NCBI GenBank assembly: GCA_028824015.1
Contig: JAPPFC010000002.1
Location: 91,916-155,915 of the forward strand
Direction of reading: 5' to 3'
Origin: a bacterium
GTDB lineage: Bacteria; Actinomycetota; Acidimicrobiia; Spongiisociales; ZC4RG35
Length of the DNA: 64,000 nt
The notes under the pieces were generated by a model, which saw only the letters and a program-made list of their open reading frames with translations, made no database searches and was not told where the DNA came from. Position 1 is the stretch's first letter. The number at the start of each line of letters is the position of its first letter. The position numbers were made by a program, and so were the translations under genes. Positions 9,633-17,457 of the stretch are shown here, one piece after another.

Positions 9633-10418
9633 CTACGGCTTGTTGGCTACTGCTTCTCCGTAGGCGATTCCGGCGAACGCGCCGGGATGTCCCCTCCACT
9701 TCCCGTAGGCGACCCGTATGTCGTCGCACAGTTTTTCGGTCGCCGCTCCGTATTTGATGGCCGCTTCCGTGATCTCGGGAGACAGAAACCACCGGTTGGC
9801 GACTTCGTGTATCAATTCCACTTCCTCGGGTGTGCTGTAGACGTCGAAAGATGCAGTCACCCGGATGTTCGAAAACCCGTTGTCCAAGAGGTGCACTTTG
9901 AGGTCCCTGCCCATCTGTGCATGGCCGTCGTCGGCCTCCAGCAGGTCTTCGAACATGCGCCAAGCGCTATTGATGACGCCGAAGTCGGGATGAGTGAAGC
10001 TCGATTTGCATATCATTTCACGGCAACCGATGATCCCGCCGGGTTTCAGGACTCGCTTGACCTCGGTGAGTACGGCGCGGGTGTCCGGAACGTGCATGAG
10101 AAGGTTGTGGCAATGGGCCACGTCGAAGTATCCGTCCTCGAAGGGGAGAGCCGTTACGTCGCCAACGTGGTATATCGCGTTATCCCGTCCCCCTAACTCG
10201 GCCACGGCCCTCGCCAGATCGATCTGGGACTCCTCCATGTCGACGCCGTGCAGGGTTCCGGGCGCTATCGCTCCGGCCAGTCCCACCGAGATCGTGCCTG
10301 GTCCACAGCCGAAGTCGAGTAAGCGATGGCCGGGCCGCAGAAGTGGAAGGAGGTAAGCCGTGTGGGTCGCGGCGGTGAATCTCCTCATGGTTGCGAGGAA
10401 TTCCTCGCTGAAGCCCAT
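9633..10418 (-). CDS. Class I SAM-dependent methyltransferase
   Basis: 261 residues. Motif I is LLDFGCGPGTISVGLA (about 33-48), motif II has the acidic VDMEESQ, and later LPFEDGYFDVAHCHNLLMHV and VKRVLKPGGII are typical of the Methyltransf_11/25 group. It transfers a methyl group from S-adenosylmethionine; the substrate is unknown. The ATG at 10418 has no Shine-Dalgarno sequence. The reading frame stays open 17 codons further to a strong GGAGGAGG at 10462-10469, and the extra residues look like real protein, but no ATG, GTG or TTG follows that site, so the start is unsettled. The gene lies 240 bases past etfA on the same strand, with its own upstream inverted repeat. Confidence 0.88.
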   Translation of the reverse strand: MGFSEEFLATMRRFTAATHTAYLLPLLRPGHRLLDFGCGPGTISVGLAGAIAPGTLHGVDMEESQIDLARAVAELGGRDNAIYHVGDVTALPFEDGYFDVAHCHNLLMHVPDTRAVLTEVKRVLKPGGIIGCREMICKSSFTHPDFGVINSAWRMFEDLLEADDGHAQMGRDLKVHLLDNGFSNIRVTASFDVYSTPEEVELIHEVANRWFLSPEITEAAIKYGAATEKLCDDIRVAYGKWRGHPGAFAGIAYGEAVANKP

Positions 10419-10510
10419 CGTGTAATCGGGGGTTGCCGATGTGTGTTCGATTTTGAGGTGACCTCCTCCCAGGCCGGTTGGGGATGCGGTTCAAGGTCAG
10501 CCACACAAAC

Positions 10511-10525
10511 TTAACACATTGTTAA
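10511..10525. promoter_or_regulatory. Inverted repeat upstream of the methyltransferase gene
   Basis: TTAACA-CAT-TGTTAA is a perfect 6-3-6 inverted repeat in an A/T-rich stretch about 95 bases upstream of the ATG at 10418. Its 3-base spacer matches that of the 8877-8893 element although the arms differ. A regulator-binding role is inference. Confidence 0.4.
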
Positions 10526-10594
10526 AGAATTGCAAAACCAATAGTCACGCAATATGCATACCATCCCAAAATAGGTGCATGACACAGGTCTGTC

Positions 10595-10614
10595 CTGTTC
10601 GCGGCGGCGAACAG
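10595..10614 (-). terminator. Stem-loop after etfA
   Basis: CTGTTCGC-GGCG-GCGAACAG forms a perfect 8-bp stem with a 4-base loop, 45 bases beyond the etfA stop. No T run follows in the minus direction. It may end the long salvage/etf transcript. Confidence 0.45.
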
Positions 10615-10658
10615 CGGCCAGGAAGGGAGACAGGGCCGGGAAGCGATCCCGGTCGGCG

Positions 10659-11615
10659 CTACCGGCTTTCCCGCAACTTCTCGATCAGCTTGGGCATCAC
10701 CTTGTGAACGTCCCCCACGATTCCGAGGTCCGAAATGGTGAAGATGGGAGCGTCGGGGTCCTTGTTGATGGCGATGATGGTCTTGGCGTCCTTCATCCCC
10801 ACCAGGTGCTGCATGGCGCCGGAGATGCCGCAGGCGATGTAGACATCGGGCTTCACGGTCTTGCCGGTCTGTCCCACCTGTTTGGCGTATGGCACCCAAC
10901 CGGCGTCGACGATGGCGCGGGTGGCGCCGGTGGCCGCGCCGAGCGGGGCGGCTACCGATTCCACCATCGAGTAATGCTCTGCCGCTCCCAACCCGCGCCC
11001 GCCGGAGACAATCACGGCCGCCTCCTCCAGGTCGGGTCCCTGCCGCTCCCGGGCGTGGCGCTCGGTCACCATCGCTCCCGCTCCTCCCACATCGGGGATC
11101 TCCATCGGTACCACCTCGGGGGGCGGCCCTCCGACCGGCTCGGCCGGGAAGGACTTGGGACGGACGATCGCCAGGTGGGGGCGGGGCGCCCGGAAGGCGG
11201 CGACCGCGATCTCGGCGCCTCCGGAGATCTCGTGACGGGTGGTGGCGGTCCCATCGGCTTCGAGTGTCACGTCCACCGCGTTGGACAGCACCGGAAGACC
11301 CAGCCGGACCGCCAGGCGGCCGGCCACGTCCCGGTCGGTGTAGGCCTGCCCGAACAGGATCATGGCGGGGGTCTGTTCATTGGCCTGCTCGGCTATCGCC
11401 GCCGCCACCGGTGCAGCCGCCAGCCGGTCCCCGTGGTCGAAGTGGAGCACTCTCACCGCTCCGTGACTGCCGAGGGTCTCCCAGGCCCGGGCCGATCCGC
11501 CGCCCGCGTAGAGCACGGTGGGCTCTCCCAGGCTGCGCGCCTTGGCCAGGAGCTCCAGCCCCAGGGTGGAAGGCGCTCCGTCCGTCTCCTCGCAGAAGGC
11601 CCAGATCTCCGACAT
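10659..11615 (-). CDS. etfA: Electron transfer flavoprotein subunit alpha
   Basis: 318 residues, normal EtfA length. The C-terminal FAD-binding domain is unmistakable: VSGGRGLG, then [58 protein letters not shown] and the final DLGIVGDV. With EtfB it forms a soluble heterodimer that carries electrons from acyl-CoA and other dehydrogenases to ETF:quinone oxidoreductase. It follows etfB with a 2-base gap, so the two are cotranscribed and probably translationally coupled. The start ATG at 11615 is the only sensible one. Confidence 0.97.
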   Translation of the reverse strand: MSEIWAFCEETDGAPSTLGLELLAKARSLGEPTVLYAGGGSARAWETLGSHGAVRVLHFDHGDRLAAAPVAAAIAEQANEQTPAMILFGQAYTDRDVAGRLAVRLGLPVLSNAVDVTLEADGTATTRHEISGGAEIAVAAFRAPRPHLAIVRPKSFPAEPVGGPPPEVVPMEIPDVGGAGAMVTERHARERQGPDLEEAAVIVSGGRGLGAAEHYSMVESVAAPLGAATGATRAIVDAGWVPYAKQVGQTGKTVKPDVYIACGISGAMQHLVGMKDAKTIIAINKDPDAPIFTISDLGIVGDVHKVMPKLIEKLRESR

Positions 11616-11617
11616 GG

Positions 11618-12376
11618 CTAGATGACCTTCGCTTCCTGGAGCTTCTCCAGGATCAGCAGATGCCCCTCGCCCTCATCCTCCGCCACCACTCCCGCTGTCC
11701 GTTCCGGTGCGGGGACCACCGAGATCACCTCCTGGCCGACCGAGACGTCCACTCCCAGATCGGAAACTTCCAGGGTCTCGGTGGGCTTCTGGCGGGCCTG
11801 CATGATCCCCCGGAAAGTCGGATAGCGGGGCTCCACCACCCCGGCGGTCACCGAGACCAGGGCGGGGAGGTCTGCGGTCACCACGTCGTAGCCGGCGCTG
11901 GTCTGGCGGTGGATGGTGACCCCGTCACCGGAGACCTCCACCCGGGTGGCGTAGGTGAGGGCCGCCACTCCCAGCAGTTCGGCCATCATCTGGGGGACGA
12001 CTCCCGAGTAACCGTCGGTGGACTCGGGGCCGCATATGACCAGGTCGAACCCGGTGCGCTCCACGGCCGCCGACAGGACCCGGGCGGTGGTCAGGGCGTC
12101 GGCGCCCGCCAGGGTCTCGTCCTCGATCATGACCGCCTGGTCGGCGCCCATCGCCAGCGCCTGGCGGATGCCCTGGGCGCGTCCCACCGGACCCATGGAG
12201 ACCAGGGTGACCGTTCCCTCGTGGGCCTCAGCCAGTCTCAGGCCCATCTCCACGCCGTAGCGGTCGGTGTCGTCGAGGATCTGGTCCTCGGTACGGACCA
12301 GCCGATGGGTTTCCGGGTCGAATCGGGACGGGTTGGCCGGGTCGGGAATCTGCTTGACGCACACCAGTATCCGCAT
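11618..12376 (-). CDS. etfB: Electron transfer flavoprotein subunit beta
   Basis: About 252 residues. The N-terminus MRILVCVKQIPDP and the later DTDRYGVEMGLRLAE and GVVPQMMAELLG are typical of EtfB, the subunit that binds AMP and helps hold FAD. The start at ATG 12376 was chosen because it gives the standard family N-terminus; an in-frame TTG at 12388 would add four residues. The gene begins about 34 bases after the purine nucleoside phosphorylase stop with no terminator between, so the etf pair appears to be the tail of a nucleoside-salvage operon, which is not a usual partnership. Confidence 0.95.
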   Translation of the reverse strand: MRILVCVKQIPDPANPSRFDPETHRLVRTEDQILDDTDRYGVEMGLRLAEAHEGTVTLVSMGPVGRAQGIRQALAMGADQAVMIEDETLAGADALTTARVLSAAVERTGFDLVICGPESTDGYSGVVPQMMAELLGVAALTYATRVEVSGDGVTIHRQTSAGYDVVTADLPALVSVTAGVVEPRYPTFRGIMQARQKPTETLEVSDLGVDVSVGQEVISVVPAPERTAGVVAEDEGEGHLLILEKLQEAKVI

Positions 12377-12409
12377 GGGCGCACTCAAGGTTACTAGCCC
12401 CGGTGGTTC

Positions 12410-13240
12410 CTAAATCCGGGGGAGGAGGGCGGTGAGCAGGCGGCTGAAGTCGTCTTTCACCAGTTCCGCGGTGGCCGCCACGTCCTCGTGGGTGAGGCGG
12501 TGGTCGGCGATCCCGGCGGCGAGGTTGGTCACCACCGACAGCCCGATCACCTGCCGCTCCATGTGGCGGGCGCAGATGACCTCGGGCACCGTGGACATGC
12601 CCACCAGGTCGGCGCCCAGGCGGCGGGCCATCTCCACCTCGGCGGGCGTCTCGAAGGTCGGCCCCAGGAACCAGGCGTACACCCCCTCGGAAACGGCGAT
12701 GTCCTGTTCGGCGGCGACTTCCGAGACCAGCCGCCGCAGGCGGGGGGTGTAGGTGTCGGACATGTCGGGAAACCGGGTCCCCATCCGGTCGTCGTTGGGG
12801 CCCACCAGGGGGTTGATGCCCGCCAGGTTGATGTGGTCGGAGATCGCCACTATCGATCCGGCGGTCATGCCGTCGCCGCAGCCTCCGGCGGCGTTGGTCA
12901 CCACCAGGGTCCGGCAACCGGCCATCAGCGACGCCCGCATCGCGAAGGTCAGCACATCGGGGCTGTAGCCCTCGTAGGCGTGGACCCTCCCCGAGAGCAG
13001 TATCACCCGGTTGGTCCCGAACCGGGCCGAGTAGAGGGTCCCGGCGTGGCCCATGACGGCCGGGACCGGGAACCCGGGGATGTCGGGGTAGGGGACCGCG
13101 ACGGCCTTCTCCAGGTGTTCGGGGAAGTCCCCCGAAGCGGACCCGAGCACCACCACCACGTCGTGGCGGGGATGGCCCGTGGCTTCGGCTATGGCTCGGG
13201 CGGCGGCCTCGAGTCTCTCGTACAGGTCGGGTGTCGGCAT
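12410..13240 (-). CDS. punA: Purine nucleoside phosphorylase (trimeric PNP type)
   Basis: 276 residues, matching the trimeric PNP/MTAP family. Visible family segments are VVLGSASGDF (phosphate loop, where many members have GSGLG), SGRVHAYEGYSP, TNAAGGCGDGM and GPTFETPAEVEMAR, ending with helices around VVTNLAAGI. The enzyme splits inosine or guanosine with phosphate into base and ribose-1-phosphate, which deoB can convert to ribose-5-phosphate. The ATG at 13240 follows the deoA stop by 2 bases, so the genes are coupled. A longer frame upstream only reads through deoA in another phase. Confidence 0.93.
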   Translation of the reverse strand: MPTPDLYERLEAAARAIAEATGHPRHDVVVVLGSASGDFPEHLEKAVAVPYPDIPGFPVPAVMGHAGTLYSARFGTNRVILLSGRVHAYEGYSPDVLTFAMRASLMAGCRTLVVTNAAGGCGDGMTAGSIVAISDHINLAGINPLVGPNDDRMGTRFPDMSDTYTPRLRRLVSEVAAEQDIAVSEGVYAWFLGPTFETPAEVEMARRLGADLVGMSTVPEVICARHMERQVIGLSVVTNLAAGIADHRLTHEDVAATAELVKDDFSRLLTALLPRI

Positions 13241-13242
13241 TT

Positions 13243-14568
13243 TCAATCCATCTCGCTGCTTCGGATTCTCTCTCCTATTAAAGGCGCGGCGTCCGGGGGG
13301 TGGTCGTCTATCGACCAGGCGCCCGCCAGGTAGTCCCGCACCGCCTCCCATCGATTCTCGTCCTCGTAGGACACCTCGGCCAGGGTCTGACCCCTCTCCA
13401 CCCGATCGCCCGGCTTGGCCAGGATCCTGATTCCCACCCCCGGGTCGATCGAGTCCTCCTTGCGCTCCCGACCCGCTCCCAGGCGGGTGGCGGCGATGCC
13501 CACCGTCAGGGCGTGACATACCGAGACATAGCCGGATTCGGCCGCCCGGACCCGGGCGCGCCGGGTGGCCGCCGGAAGGAGGGACGGGTCGTCCACCACC
13601 GCGGGATCCCCTCCCTGGGCCTGGACCACCCGGCGGAATACCTCCAGGGCCTCCCCGGACTCCACCGCTCGGGTGAGCATCCGGCGAGCGGCGGTCTCAT
13701 CGGAGACCCCTCCTGCCAGGAGCAGCATCTCCGACCCCAGGGCCAGGGTGACCTCCCAGAGGTCCTCGGGTCCCTCGCCGCGAAGGGTCCGGATCGACTC
13801 GGTGATCTCGCAGGCGTTGCCGACTTCTCTCCCCAGGGGGGACTCCATGCTGGTCAGGAAGGCGGTGGTCGCCACGCCGTGCGCCTTTCCCAGCCCGACC
13901 ATGGTGGCGGCCAGTTCGCGGGCCCGGGCCGGGTCGGGCATGAACGCCCCGGCGCCGGTCTTGACGTCCAGGACCAGGCCGTCGAGGTCTTCGGCCAACT
14001 TCTTGGACATGATCGAGGAGGCGATCAGGGGAAGGGAGGGAACGGTGCCGGTGGCGTCCCGGAGCGCGTAGAGTTTGGCGTCGGCGGGCGCCAGGTTCTC
14101 CGACTGTCCTCCGTACACCATGCCGTGGGTCGAGAGCACTTCCATGAAGCGGTCGGAACTGAGGGAGGTGCTCAACCCGGGAATGGACTCCAGCTTGTCC
14201 CGGGTCCCGCCGGTGTGACCCAGGCCGCGCCCGGTCAGGGTGGGAGCGAGGACCCCGCAGGCCCTGACCATGGGCAGGAGCGGGATGGTGACCTTGTCTC
14301 CCACGCCTCCGGTGGAGTGCTTGTCCACCTTGGGGCCCCGAAGTCCCGACAGGTCCAGGGTCTCGCCCGAATGCAGCATGGCGTCGGTCCATGTCGAGAG
14401 TTCCACAGCGTCGAGTCCTCGCAGATACACGGCCATGGCCATGGCCGCCATCTGGTAGTCGGTCACCTCGCCGGAGGTGAAGGCCGAGATCAGCCACTCT
14501 ATCTGTTCGGGGGACAATGCCAGGCCGTCCCTCTTTCGTTCGATCAGTTCGACGGCGGTGAACCTCAC
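13243..14568 (-). CDS. deoA: Thymidine/pyrimidine-nucleoside phosphorylase
   Basis: 441 residues. The family signature begins KVDKHSTGGVGDKV (about residue 80), followed by GRGLGHTGGTRDKLESIPG and DVKTGAGAFMPD; the C-terminal alpha/beta domain carries GDRVERGQTLAEV. It phosphorolyses thymidine, deoxyuridine or uridine to base plus (deoxy)ribose-1-phosphate. Its GTG start at 14568 overlaps the deoB stop by four bases (GTGA), and its stop is 2 bases before PNP, so it sits in the middle of the salvage operon. Catalytic segments are intact and length is normal. Confidence 0.96.
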   Translation of the reverse strand: MRFTAVELIERKRDGLALSPEQIEWLISAFTSGEVTDYQMAAMAMAVYLRGLDAVELSTWTDAMLHSGETLDLSGLRGPKVDKHSTGGVGDKVTIPLLPMVRACGVLAPTLTGRGLGHTGGTRDKLESIPGLSTSLSSDRFMEVLSTHGMVYGGQSENLAPADAKLYALRDATGTVPSLPLIASSIMSKKLAEDLDGLVLDVKTGAGAFMPDPARARELAATMVGLGKAHGVATTAFLTSMESPLGREVGNACEITESIRTLRGEGPEDLWEVTLALGSEMLLLAGGVSDETAARRMLTRAVESGEALEVFRRVVQAQGGDPAVVDDPSLLPAATRRARVRAAESGYVSVCHALTVGIAATRLGAGRERKEDSIDPGVGIRILAKPGDRVERGQTLAEVSYEDENRWEAVRDYLAGAWSIDDHPPDAAPLIGERIRSSEMD

Positions 14569-15770
14569 GCGATCTCCTTCCAGAAGGAGGTCCCCGCTCC
14601 GGTCCGGGCCAGCCCGAAGCCTTCGGCGACGGTGGCCGCCACATCGGAGAACTGCGCCCGGATTCCAAGGTCGACGCCCGCCGCGTTGCGGCCTCCCACC
14701 AGCAGGGGGACGTACTCACGGGTGTGATCGGTGGAATCATCGGTGGGGTCGGTGCCGTGGTCGGCGGTGATGAAGAGGAGGTCCTTTCCCCCCAGGGCCC
14801 CGGTCAGGGAGGGGACCCAGGAGTCGATTCTCTCCAGCGCGGCCGCGTAGCCTCCGGGGTCCTGGCGGTGGCCGTAACGCATGTCCAGGTCCACCAGGTT
14901 GGTGAAGACCAGACCGGCGCATCCCTCCGACGTCATGGCGGTGAGAGCAGCCACGGTCTTTCCGAGCCCGTCGGCGTCGCCCTCGGTGTGCTGGGAGCGG
15001 GTGAGCCCCCGGCCGCAGAACAGGTCCTCGGTCTTTCCGATGCCCCACACGGTCATCCCGGCTTCTGATACCTGGTCCAGCAGGGTGGGAGCCGGCGGGA
15101 GCATCGAGAAGTCCTTTCGGTCGTAGGTGCGCCGGAAGTTACCCGGTTCTCCCACGAAGGGCCGGGCGATCACCCTTCCGATCCGGTATTCATCGCAGTG
15201 GCGCCGGGCGATCTCGCACAAGCGATACAACTCCGCCAGCGACAGCACGTCGGCGTGGCAGGCGATCTGGAACACCGAGTCGCCAGAGGTGTAGAGGATG
15301 GGCCGGCCGGTGGCCAGGTGTCTCTCCCCGAGCTCTGCGATGATGGTGGTGCCCGAGGCGGCCACGTTACCCAGGAACCTCCTTCCGAACTCGGCCTCGA
15401 TCGGCCCGGTCAACTCGGCGGGGAACCCGTCCGGAAACAGGCCGAATGGTCGGGTGACCGGAAGCCCGGCGATCTCCCAGTGACCGGTGGTGGAGTCCTT
15501 TCCCTCCGACGCCGGAGCCATGCGCCCGAAGGCCATGGAGGGGTGAGTGGCGGCCGGGACGCCCTCCAGGCCGGGATGGAGGGTTCCGAGGCCCGCCGCG
15601 CCGAGATTGGGAAGCGCCAGTCCGCCGACCGCCCGGGCCACGTTGCCCAGGGTGTCCGAGCCGGCGTCGCCGTACCGTTCGGCGTCGGGGGCCTCGCCCG
15701 CTCCGCAGGAGTCCAGCACCAGCACCGCCGCCCGTTCCAGGGGATGGGGATTCGCCGCTCCGCCTCTCAC
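14565..15770 (-). CDS. deoB: Phosphopentomutase
   Basis: 401 residues of the alkaline-phosphatase superfamily. Metal ligands lie in the N-terminal VLDSCGAGEAPDAERYGDAG, in LVDLDMRYGHRQDP and in the C-terminal FITADHGTDPT...DHTREYVPLL. The cap domain between them includes TGHWE and SGDSVFQIACH. The enzyme interconverts (deoxy)ribose-1- and 5-phosphate, linking the two phosphorylases encoded next to it to the pentose phosphate pathway. The start GTG at 15770 overlaps the stop of the upstream alkyltransferase-like gene by four bases. Confidence 0.96.
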   Translation of the reverse strand: MRGGAANPHPLERAAVLVLDSCGAGEAPDAERYGDAGSDTLGNVARAVGGLALPNLGAAGLGTLHPGLEGVPAATHPSMAFGRMAPASEGKDSTTGHWEIAGLPVTRPFGLFPDGFPAELTGPIEAEFGRRFLGNVAASGTTIIAELGERHLATGRPILYTSGDSVFQIACHADVLSLAELYRLCEIARRHCDEYRIGRVIARPFVGEPGNFRRTYDRKDFSMLPPAPTLLDQVSEAGMTVWGIGKTEDLFCGRGLTRSQHTEGDADGLGKTVAALTAMTSEGCAGLVFTNLVDLDMRYGHRQDPGGYAAALERIDSWVPSLTGALGGKDLLFITADHGTDPTDDSTDHTREYVPLLVGGRNAAGVDLGIRAQFSDVAATVAEGFGLARTGAGTSFWKEIA

Positions 15771-16045
15771 CGGAGGACCACGCGCCCGCCCTCCACCGCC
15801 ACGCCCTCCTCCCTCAGCTTCTCGGCCTGCCTACCGGCGTCGGGCGCCACCAGGCGGCCGTCGGCCCTTATCACCCTCCACCACGGCGCGGGCTCGGCGG
15901 TGGCTCTCAGCAGGTTTCCCACCGCCCGGGCGGCGCCTCGATGGCCTGCCGCGGCGGCCAGTTCCCCGTAGCTGATCACCTCGCCCTCCGGAATGGCTCC
16001 GAGCACCTCCAGGACCGCATCTTCGAAGTCCGGTGCGTTCCGCAC
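15767..16045 (-). CDS. Alkyltransferase-like (MGMT-fold) DNA-binding protein
   Basis: 92 residues, equal to only the C-terminal DNA-binding domain of O6-alkylguanine-DNA alkyltransferase. It has the winged-helix segment VISYGELAAAAGHRGAARAVGNLL, but the active-site PCHRV is PWWRV, so the acceptor cysteine is absent and it cannot repair by direct transfer. This is the hallmark of alkyltransferase-like proteins, which bind O6-alkylguanine and flag it for nucleotide excision repair. It starts GTG at 16045, 6 bases after upp, and its stop overlaps the deoB start (GTGA). Placement inside a nucleoside-salvage operon is unusual. Confidence 0.88.
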   Translation of the reverse strand: MRNAPDFEDAVLEVLGAIPEGEVISYGELAAAAGHRGAARAVGNLLRATAEPAPWWRVIRADGRLVAPDAGRQAEKLREEGVAVEGGRVVLR

Positions 16046-16051
16046 GGGTCG

Positions 16052-16687
16052 TCAGTGGGGAGTGCCGAACAGCCGATCCCCCATGTCCCCCAGGCCGGGA
16101 AGGATGTACTTGCGGGGATCCAGTTCCCGGTCGTGCCCGGCGGTGTAGACCGGGGTGTCGGGATGGCGCTCGGCCATGGTCTCCGCCCCTTCCGGGCAGG
16201 TGACCACGCATACGCAGACGATGTCGTCGGCTCCCGCCGCCTTGACCAGGTCCACCGCCGCGGCCAAAGAGCCCCCGGTGGCCAGCATGGGCTCCAGCAC
16301 CAGCACGCGTGCGCCGGACACGGGCGGGAGTTTGTTGTAGTAGCCGACCGGCCGGGCGGTCTCCTCGTCCCGCTGCAACCCGATGTAGCCGATGCTGGAC
16401 TCGCCCAGCAGGTCCAGGGCTCCCTCCACCATCCCCAGCCCGGCCCGGAGGACGGGCACCAGCACGGTGGGTTTGGCGAGCCTCCCCCCGACGAACCCGC
16501 CCTCCATGGGAGTCTCGATCTCGGTGGGCAGCAAGGGCAGGTCCGCGGTCGCCTCCGCCACCAGCAGCCACGAAAGCCTCCGGGTCATCTCCCGGTACTC
16601 CCGGGGAGCGGTGCGCCGGTCGCGGATCACTGTCAGGTAGTGAACCACCAGGGGGTGTTGGACGACGGTGAGATTCGGGGGGGTCAC
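16052..16687 (-). CDS. upp: Uracil phosphoribosyltransferase
   Basis: 211 residues, the family norm. It carries the PRPP-binding segment VLVLEPMLATGGSLAAAVDLVK, the flexible-loop region with YYNKLP, and the C-terminal uracil-binding YILPGLGDMGDRLFGT. It makes UMP from uracil and PRPP. It is the first gene of the minus-strand salvage run, so the promoter probably lies in 16688-16762, where I do not see a clear consensus. The ATG at 16687 gives the conventional N-terminus (VVQHPLVVHYLTVIRD). Confidence 0.97.
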   Translation of the reverse strand: MTPPNLTVVQHPLVVHYLTVIRDRRTAPREYREMTRRLSWLLVAEATADLPLLPTEIETPMEGGFVGGRLAKPTVLVPVLRAGLGMVEGALDLLGESSIGYIGLQRDEETARPVGYYNKLPPVSGARVLVLEPMLATGGSLAAAVDLVKAAGADDIVCVCVVTCPEGAETMAERHPDTPVYTAGHDRELDPRKYILPGLGDMGDRLFGTPH

Positions 16688-16762
16688 AGCGCTTCTCCCT
16701 TCATGGGGATGGAACCGTTGTCTGCCATGGCGAGGGGGATGGGTTGGGGGAGGGGAGTGGGT

Positions 16763-16996
16763 TCAGAGGTGGACGACCGGGCAGGTGAGCGTGCGGGTGA
16801 TGCCCTGGATCATCTGGATTTCGGAGACCACCAACCGGCCCAGTTGGTCGACGCCCTCGGCCTCGGCCTTGACGATCACGTCGTAGGGGCCGGTGACGTT
16901 CTCAGCTTCCCGCACCCCGGCGATGGCTCTCACATTGCGCGACACCTGCTCGGCTTTTCCGACTTCGGTCTGGATCAGAATGTAAGCGACAGCCAC
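16763..16996 (-). CDS. Stand-alone Lrp/AsnC ligand-binding (RAM) domain protein
   Basis: 77 residues made only of the alpha/beta RAM domain of Lrp/AsnC regulators: AYILIQTEVGKAEQV, VREAENVTGPYDVIVKAEAE and a C-terminal strand. There is no helix-turn-helix, so it cannot bind DNA like a full Lrp. Such small proteins occur widely; they form oligomeric rings that may sense amino acids, but their role is little known. The GTG start at 16996 has a strong AAGGAGG upstream. It lies 17 bases after the cold-shock-like gene and is probably cotranscribed with rpmB. Confidence 0.85.
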   Translation of the reverse strand: MAVAYILIQTEVGKAEQVSRNVRAIAGVREAENVTGPYDVIVKAEAEGVDQLGRLVVSEIQMIQGITRTLTCPVVHL

Positions 16997-17013
16997 GTTT
17001 CCTCCTTGGAGTC

Positions 17014-17226
17014 TCAGTATCCGTCCTGGCCCATCCGTATGGAGTGGGCGAAGGAGCGGTCTCCCTCTTGGTCGGTTTCGAATACGATCCGCTGTCCCTG
17101 GCGGAGAAAGCGGAAGATGGAGCCCTCCAGGGAACCCGGTCGCAGAAGAACTGTGCTGCGGTCGTCGTCACAAACGATCACTCCGACCCCTGTCTCGGGA
17201 TCGTAGGTCTTGACGACTCCCTGCAC
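17014..17226 (-). CDS. Cold-shock-domain-like small protein
   Basis: 70 residues. The pattern GVVKTYDPETGVGVIVCDDD, then LLRPGSLEGSIFRFLRQGQRIVFE, matches the five-strand cold-shock fold, in which the first strand carries GxVKWF and the second GFGFI. The aromatic RNP residues are mostly missing (KTYD and GVGVIV in place of KWFN and GFGFI), so nucleic-acid binding may be weakened or different. The GTG start at 17226 sits directly after the rpmB stop (17228) with GAGG just ahead. Co-expression with ribosomal protein L28 suggests a growth-linked RNA role; this is inference. Confidence 0.75.
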   Translation of the reverse strand: MQGVVKTYDPETGVGVIVCDDDRSTVLLRPGSLEGSIFRFLRQGQRIVFETDQEGDRSFAHSIRMGQDGY

Positions 17227-17227
17227 C

Positions 17228-17416
17228 TCAGACCTTTTCCACCTTTCCTGCCTTGATACAAGAAGTGCAGACCCGGGCCCGGCGCGTGTTTGACCCCCGG
17301 CGCACCCTGATCCGCTGTATGTTGGGACGCCACCGACGGTTGTTTCTTTTGTGAGAGAAGGTCACGGTCTTTCCGAAGGACGGTTTGCGCCCGCAGACCT
17401 CACATTGGTATGCCAT
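17228..17416 (-). CDS. rpmB: 50S ribosomal protein L28
   Basis: 62 residues. It begins [18 protein letters not shown] and ends [14 protein letters not shown]; the two CxxC pairs mark the zinc-binding (C+) form of bL28. The middle [16 protein letters not shown] is the conserved RNA-binding core. The ATG at 17416 is preceded by GGAGG at good spacing; a longer frame to 17434 lacks a ribosome site. It is divergent from recG, with 41 bases between the starts, so both promoters must be packed there. Confidence 0.95.
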   Translation of the reverse strand: MAYQCEVCGRKPSFGKTVTFSHKRNNRRWRPNIQRIRVRRGSNTRRARVCTSCIKAGKVEKV

Positions 17417-17457
17417 GGAATTCCTCCGAGCCACAAGAATAGCAAACCAGTGATGAG

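Noticed and set aside
12410..13519. Longer PNP reading from 13519
   Set aside because: The extra residues are deoA read in another phase; ATG 13240 gives the family N-terminus.
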